Shown: piece after piece, positions 61,191 to 64,000 of the stretch
Layout of the letters: every line of letters starts with the position of its first letter
How positions within the stretch are numbered: position 1 is the first letter of the stretch
Origin: Erythrobacter aureus
GTDB lineage: Bacteria; Pseudomonadota; Alphaproteobacteria; Sphingomonadales; Sphingomonadaceae
Reading direction: 5' to 3'
Assembly (NCBI RefSeq): GCF_003355455.1
Contig: NZ_CP031357.1
Span: forward strand, 1,962,501-2,026,500
DNA: 64,000 bases
Program-made: the position numbers and the translations under genes
The notes under the pieces: generated by a model
What the model was told of the DNA's origin: nothing
The model's input: only the letters and a program-made list of their open reading frames with translations
Databases searched by the model: none

Positions 61191-62742
61191 ACCTTATTAC
61201 CTTACCACCGCGATCCACTATCCCAATGGCAGGCCGCATATCGGCCATGCCTATGAAACGATCGCGGCCGATGTAATCGCCCGCTTCCAGCGCCTTCGCG
61301 GGCGCGAGGTCCGTTTTCAGACCGGCACCGACGAGCATGGGTTGAAAATGGCCCAGAAAGCGCGCGACATGGGCAAGACGCCGCGTGAGCTCGCGGATGA
61401 AATGTCGGGCTATTTCAGGGAGCTGTTCGATGTCTTGAATATCTCCTACGATCGTTTCATCCGCACGACCGATGCCGATCACCATCGTGCCAGTCAGGCG
61501 ATCTGGCAAGCGATGGAGGCAAAGGGAGATCTCTATCTCGATCGCTATGAGGGGTGGTACTCGGTCCGCGACGAGGCTTATTACGACGAGAAAGAGCTTG
61601 TCGAAGGGGAGGGGGGCGAAAAGCTCTCACCGCAAGGCACGCCGGTCGAGTGGACCGAGGAAGAGACGTGGTTCTTCCGACTGTCGCGATATGCCGAACC
61701 GCTGCTCGAATTGCTCAAAACGCCCGGTTTTCTCGAACCGGCAAGCCGACGCAACGAAATGGTCGCGTTTGTCGAACGCGGTTTGCAGGATCTGTCGGTT
61801 AGCCGGACGAGTTTCGACTGGGGTGTCAAGGTCCCGAACAGCGACGGTCACGTCATGTATGTCTGGGTCGATGCGCTGACCAATTACATCACCGGCGTCG
61901 GCTATCCCGACGGCGGCGAATTGTGGGAAAAGTTCTGGCCGGCCGATCTGCATCTGATCGGCAAAGACATCGTTCGCTTCCACACGATTTACTGGCCCGC
62001 CTTCCTGATGAGCGCCGATCTACCGCTGCCCAAAAAGGTTTTCGGTCATGGCTTCCTGCTCAATCGCGGCGTCAAGGAATCGAAATCGCTGGGCAATGTC
62101 ACCGACCCGATGGAGCTGGCGGAAAAGTTCGGGGTTGATGCGCTGCGCTATTTCCTACTGGCCGAGGTGACCTTCGGACAGGATGGTAGCTATTCGGCAG
62201 AAGCACTTGTAAATAAAGTAAATGCAGAGTTGGCTAATAGCTTTGGCAACCTCGCGCAGCGCACGCTATCGATGATCGCCAAGAATATGGATGGCGTATT
62301 GGAAGTTTTCGAGCCGTCGGACGACGACAAGGTTTTGCTTGCCAAGGTCCGCGAGGTCTGCGCCGACATCCTGCCGCGCGAATTCGAGCAACTCGCGTTT
62401 TCCATCGGGATCGAAGCCTGGCTCAAGGCGGTCTACGCCTGCAATGCCTATGTCGACGAACAGGCGCCTTGGGCCCTCAAGAAAACCGATCCGGAGCGGA
62501 TGAAGGCCGTGCTTCAGACGCTTTTCATGGCGATCAGGGATCTTGCCATCGCTATTCAGCCCGTAGTGCCGGAGAAGGCCGCTGCGGTGCTCGACCAGCT
62601 TGGCGTTCCGGCGGAGAAGCGGGCTTACGCCGATCTCGCGGACGATGGTTGGTTCCGCGCGCTCGCTGGTGCCGGGCACTCGATCGGCAAGCCCACACCG
62701 GTCTTTCCGCGCCTCGAACTGCCGGAAGAAGAGCCCGCCTGA
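61183..62742 (+). CDS. metG: Methionyl-tRNA synthetase
   Basis: Charges tRNA-Met. The 519-residue protein has the HIGH motif in PHIGHAYETIAADVIARF (about 17-34), YVWVDALTNYITGVGYPD, the KMSKS-type VKESKSLGNV (about 301-310) and the helical anticodon domain. It lacks the zinc-knuckle cysteines (SVRDEAYYDEKEL with no CxxC) and the C-terminal tRNA-binding domain of long MetG, matching the short alphaproteobacterial form. It starts inside the last codons of holB. Confidence 0.97.
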   Translation: MAEPYYLTTAIHYPNGRPHIGHAYETIAADVIARFQRLRGREVRFQTGTDEHGLKMAQKARDMGKTPRELADEMSGYFRELFDVLNISYDRFIRTTDADHHRASQAIWQAMEAKGDLYLDRYEGWYSVRDEAYYDEKELVEGEGGEKLSPQGTPVEWTEEETWFFRLSRYAEPLLELLKTPGFLEPASRRNEMVAFVERGLQDLSVSRTSFDWGVKVPNSDGHVMYVWVDALTNYITGVGYPDGGELWEKFWPADLHLIGKDIVRFHTIYWPAFLMSADLPLPKKVFGHGFLLNRGVKESKSLGNVTDPMELAEKFGVDALRYFLLAEVTFGQDGSYSAEALVNKVNAELANSFGNLAQRTLSMIAKNMDGVLEVFEPSDDDKVLLAKVREVCADILPREFEQLAFSIGIEAWLKAVYACNAYVDEQAPWALKKTDPERMKAVLQTLFMAIRDLAIAIQPVVPEKAAAVLDQLGVPAEKRAYADLADDGWFRALAGAGHSIGKPTPVFPRLELPEEEPA

Positions 62743-63518
62743 TGCTGGTCGATAGCCATTGCCACCTCGAATACGAAGGCCTCGTCGAGGAGCAGGGCGA
62801 GGTACTGGACCGTGCCCGCGGGGCAGGGGTGCAGGCCTTCCTCAACATCTCGACGAAGCGTTCGGAATGGGGGCAGGTGATCGGTACGGCCCAGGCCGAT
62901 GCCGACATTTTCGCCAGCGTCGGAATTCATCCGCACAACGCGGATCAGCATCTCGACCTAACCCGTAACGAACTGCTGGAAGCCTGTCGGGAAAAAACGG
63001 TGATCGGGATCGGCGAAACCGGGCTCGACTACTATTACGATCATTCAGATCGCGCCGCGCAGCAGAAGCTCTTTCGAATGCACATCGACGTAGCGCGCGA
63101 GCTTCAGCTCCCGGTGATCATTCACACGCGCGATGCCGAAGACGACACGCTCGAGATACTCGAAGATGAATTGGGGAAGGGGCGCTTCCCGGCACTGATC
63201 CATTGCTTCACCGCTTCGGCCCAATTCGGCGAGCGCGTGCTGGAGCTTGGACTGTCCATTTCGATTTCGGGTATCGTTACCTTTAAGAATGCCAAGGACT
63301 TGCAGGCTTTCGCCAAAGCCATTCCTCAGGATCGGCTATTGGTCGAAACGGATAGCCCTTTCCTCGCGCCGGTCCCCCATCGCGGTAAGACCTGCGAACC
63401 CGGTTTCGTGCGCGACACTGCCCAATTCCTCGCGGATTTGCGCTCCGAAAGCCTCGAAGATTTGGCAGAGTATACCACGCGCAATTTCTACACACTGTTC
63501 AGCAAGGCGGTCGCGTGA
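62742..63518 (+). CDS. TatD/YcfH family metal-dependent hydrolase
   Basis: A 258-residue TIM-barrel DNase-like hydrolase of the YcfH/TatD type. Metal ligands: DSHCHLE at the start, Glu in GIGETGLD, His in IIHTRDAE, His in IHCFTA, Asp in LLVETDSPFL. The E. coli relatives have 3'-5' exonuclease activity on DNA, and the metG-tatD-MBL order is conserved. ATG 62742 shares its A with the metG TGA. The last gene overlaps its stop. Confidence 0.93.
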   Translation: MLVDSHCHLEYEGLVEEQGEVLDRARGAGVQAFLNISTKRSEWGQVIGTAQADADIFASVGIHPHNADQHLDLTRNELLEACREKTVIGIGETGLDYYYDHSDRAAQQKLFRMHIDVARELQLPVIIHTRDAEDDTLEILEDELGKGRFPALIHCFTASAQFGERVLELGLSISISGIVTFKNAKDLQAFAKAIPQDRLLVETDSPFLAPVPHRGKTCEPGFVRDTAQFLADLRSESLEDLAEYTTRNFYTLFSKAVA

Positions 63519-64000
63519 AACTGCTGATGCTCGGCTCCGGCACGTCTACAGGTGTGCCGAGGATCGGCAACGACTGGGGCGAATGCGACCCGCACGAGCC
63601 GCGCAACCGGCGTATGCGTGTATCGATTATCGTCGAAAACGATGCGGGCCGAAAGCTCCTCGTCGATACCTCGACGGACTTGCGGGCGCAGCTTCTGGCC
63701 AACGGAGTTGCGAAGGTCGATGCGGTCTTCTGGACGCATGACCATGCCGACCATTGCCACGGTATCGATGACCTACGGGTCATGCGGTATGATCGCAGCA
63801 ATCCGTTACCGGGCTTTGCGAGCAAGGTGACCTGCGAACGGTTGCGGCGGCGTTTCGATTATGTCTTCGAAGGTCAGTTCGGTTATCCTACCCTAATCGA
63901 TCTTCGGGAAATCACGCAAAAACAACTGATTGCGGGCTTTTCCTTCGACCATGTAGAGATGCCGCATGGTCCGGTGACAAGCACCGGCTTTCGCTTCGAG
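63515..64000 (+). CDS. MBL-fold metallo-hydrolase (PhnP/RNase Z-like), partial, runs off the window
   Basis: 162 codons are inside the window with no stop. A GTG at 63515 overlaps the tatD TGA by 3 bases. The reading begins MKLLMLGSGTSTGVPRIGNDW, followed by RRMRVSIIVE, KLLVDTSTDLRAQLL, the metal-binding THDHADHCHGIDDLR and FDHVEMPHGP. These are typical of the MBL hydrolases of the PhnP kind (GxSxGxP, HxHxDH). A phosphodiesterase on cyclic nucleotide or ribose phosphate is the usual activity; no phn genes are near. Conserved neighbour of tatD and metG. Confidence 0.9.
   Translation, partial: MKLLMLGSGTSTGVPRIGNDWGECDPHEPRNRRMRVSIIVENDAGRKLLVDTSTDLRAQLLANGVAKVDAVFWTHDHADHCHGIDDLRVMRYDRSNPLPGFASKVTCERLRRRFDYVFEGQFGYPTLIDLREITQKQLIAGFSFDHVEMPHGPVTSTGFRFE

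Overview
The window is a stretch of high-GC alphaproteobacterial chromosome. It most resembles Sphingomonadales and probably the Erythrobacteraceae (Erythrobacter, Qipengyuania or Altererythrobacter). This rests on gene content and protein style: a rph/rdgB block divergent from hrcA-grpE, dnaK-dnaJ, a PHA regulator PhaR, a prolyl-tRNA synthetase of the archaeal/eukaryotic-like type, a short PilZ protein, DOMON-like and vgr-related proteins, and many 4-base ATGA start/stop overlaps. It is mostly housekeeping DNA. I see no prophage, transposase, CRISPR array or rRNA. One tRNA-Ser(UGA) is present.

Layout. 0.2-3 kb: hisI, then a MerR regulator and a long acyl-CoA dehydrogenase. 3.3-7.3 kb (minus strand): cysK, an MFS exporter, a PilZ protein, tyrS. 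7.3-10.5 kb: a DOMON-like protein, NamZ-type muramidase and an MFS carrier. 10.5-17.8 kb: DUF817 membrane protein, a MoxR ATPase/VWA pair separated by a GFA protein and a soluble chemoreceptor, an alpha/beta-hydrolase-OsmC fusion and a DUF900 lipoprotein hydrolase. 17.9-26 kb: parE, an LpoA-like lipoprotein, rsmI, yraN, gshB, dedA, xerC, hemW. 26-36 kb: the heat-shock area (rph, rdgB, hrcA, grpE, dnaK, dnaJ) with unrelated envelope genes set into it. 36-49 kb: DUF6445 protein, patatin, radA, cvpA, NifU-like scaffold, MHS transporter, alr, phaR, proS, rnr. 49-56 kb: the E2 and E3 genes of pyruvate dehydrogenase with a DUF559 endonuclease, a thioesterase and a small exported protein between them, then a KefB-like antiporter. 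56-64 kb: a tightly overlapped run mltB-rlpA-dacA-tmk-holB-metG-tatD-MBL hydrolase, joining peptidoglycan work to nucleotide supply, replication and translation. The last gene runs off the window.

Two patterns stand out. First, five genes (cysK, namZ, the VWA gene, yraN and the vgr-related gene) are each broken by what looks like one missing base, four of them in short homopolymer runs. All are deletions, so systematic under-calling in the sequence is the likeliest cause, but real frameshifts cannot be excluded. Second, palindromic repeat-like DNA lies in frame inside E2 and E3, and also forms the start of the DUF559 nuclease gene between them. This cluster is the best candidate for something not well described: a repeat element that tolerates or exploits translation, next to a possible partner nuclease.

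Regulatory signals I can support: an exact 13-base match (ACGCTTACGTAAA) between the merR leader and the moxR leader, an alphaproteobacterial heat-shock promoter before dnaK, two promoters placed so that mltB and hrcA mRNAs would be leaderless, a strong hairpin between dnaK and dnaJ, and an inverted repeat enclosing the ribosome-binding site of a 60-residue hypothetical gene.
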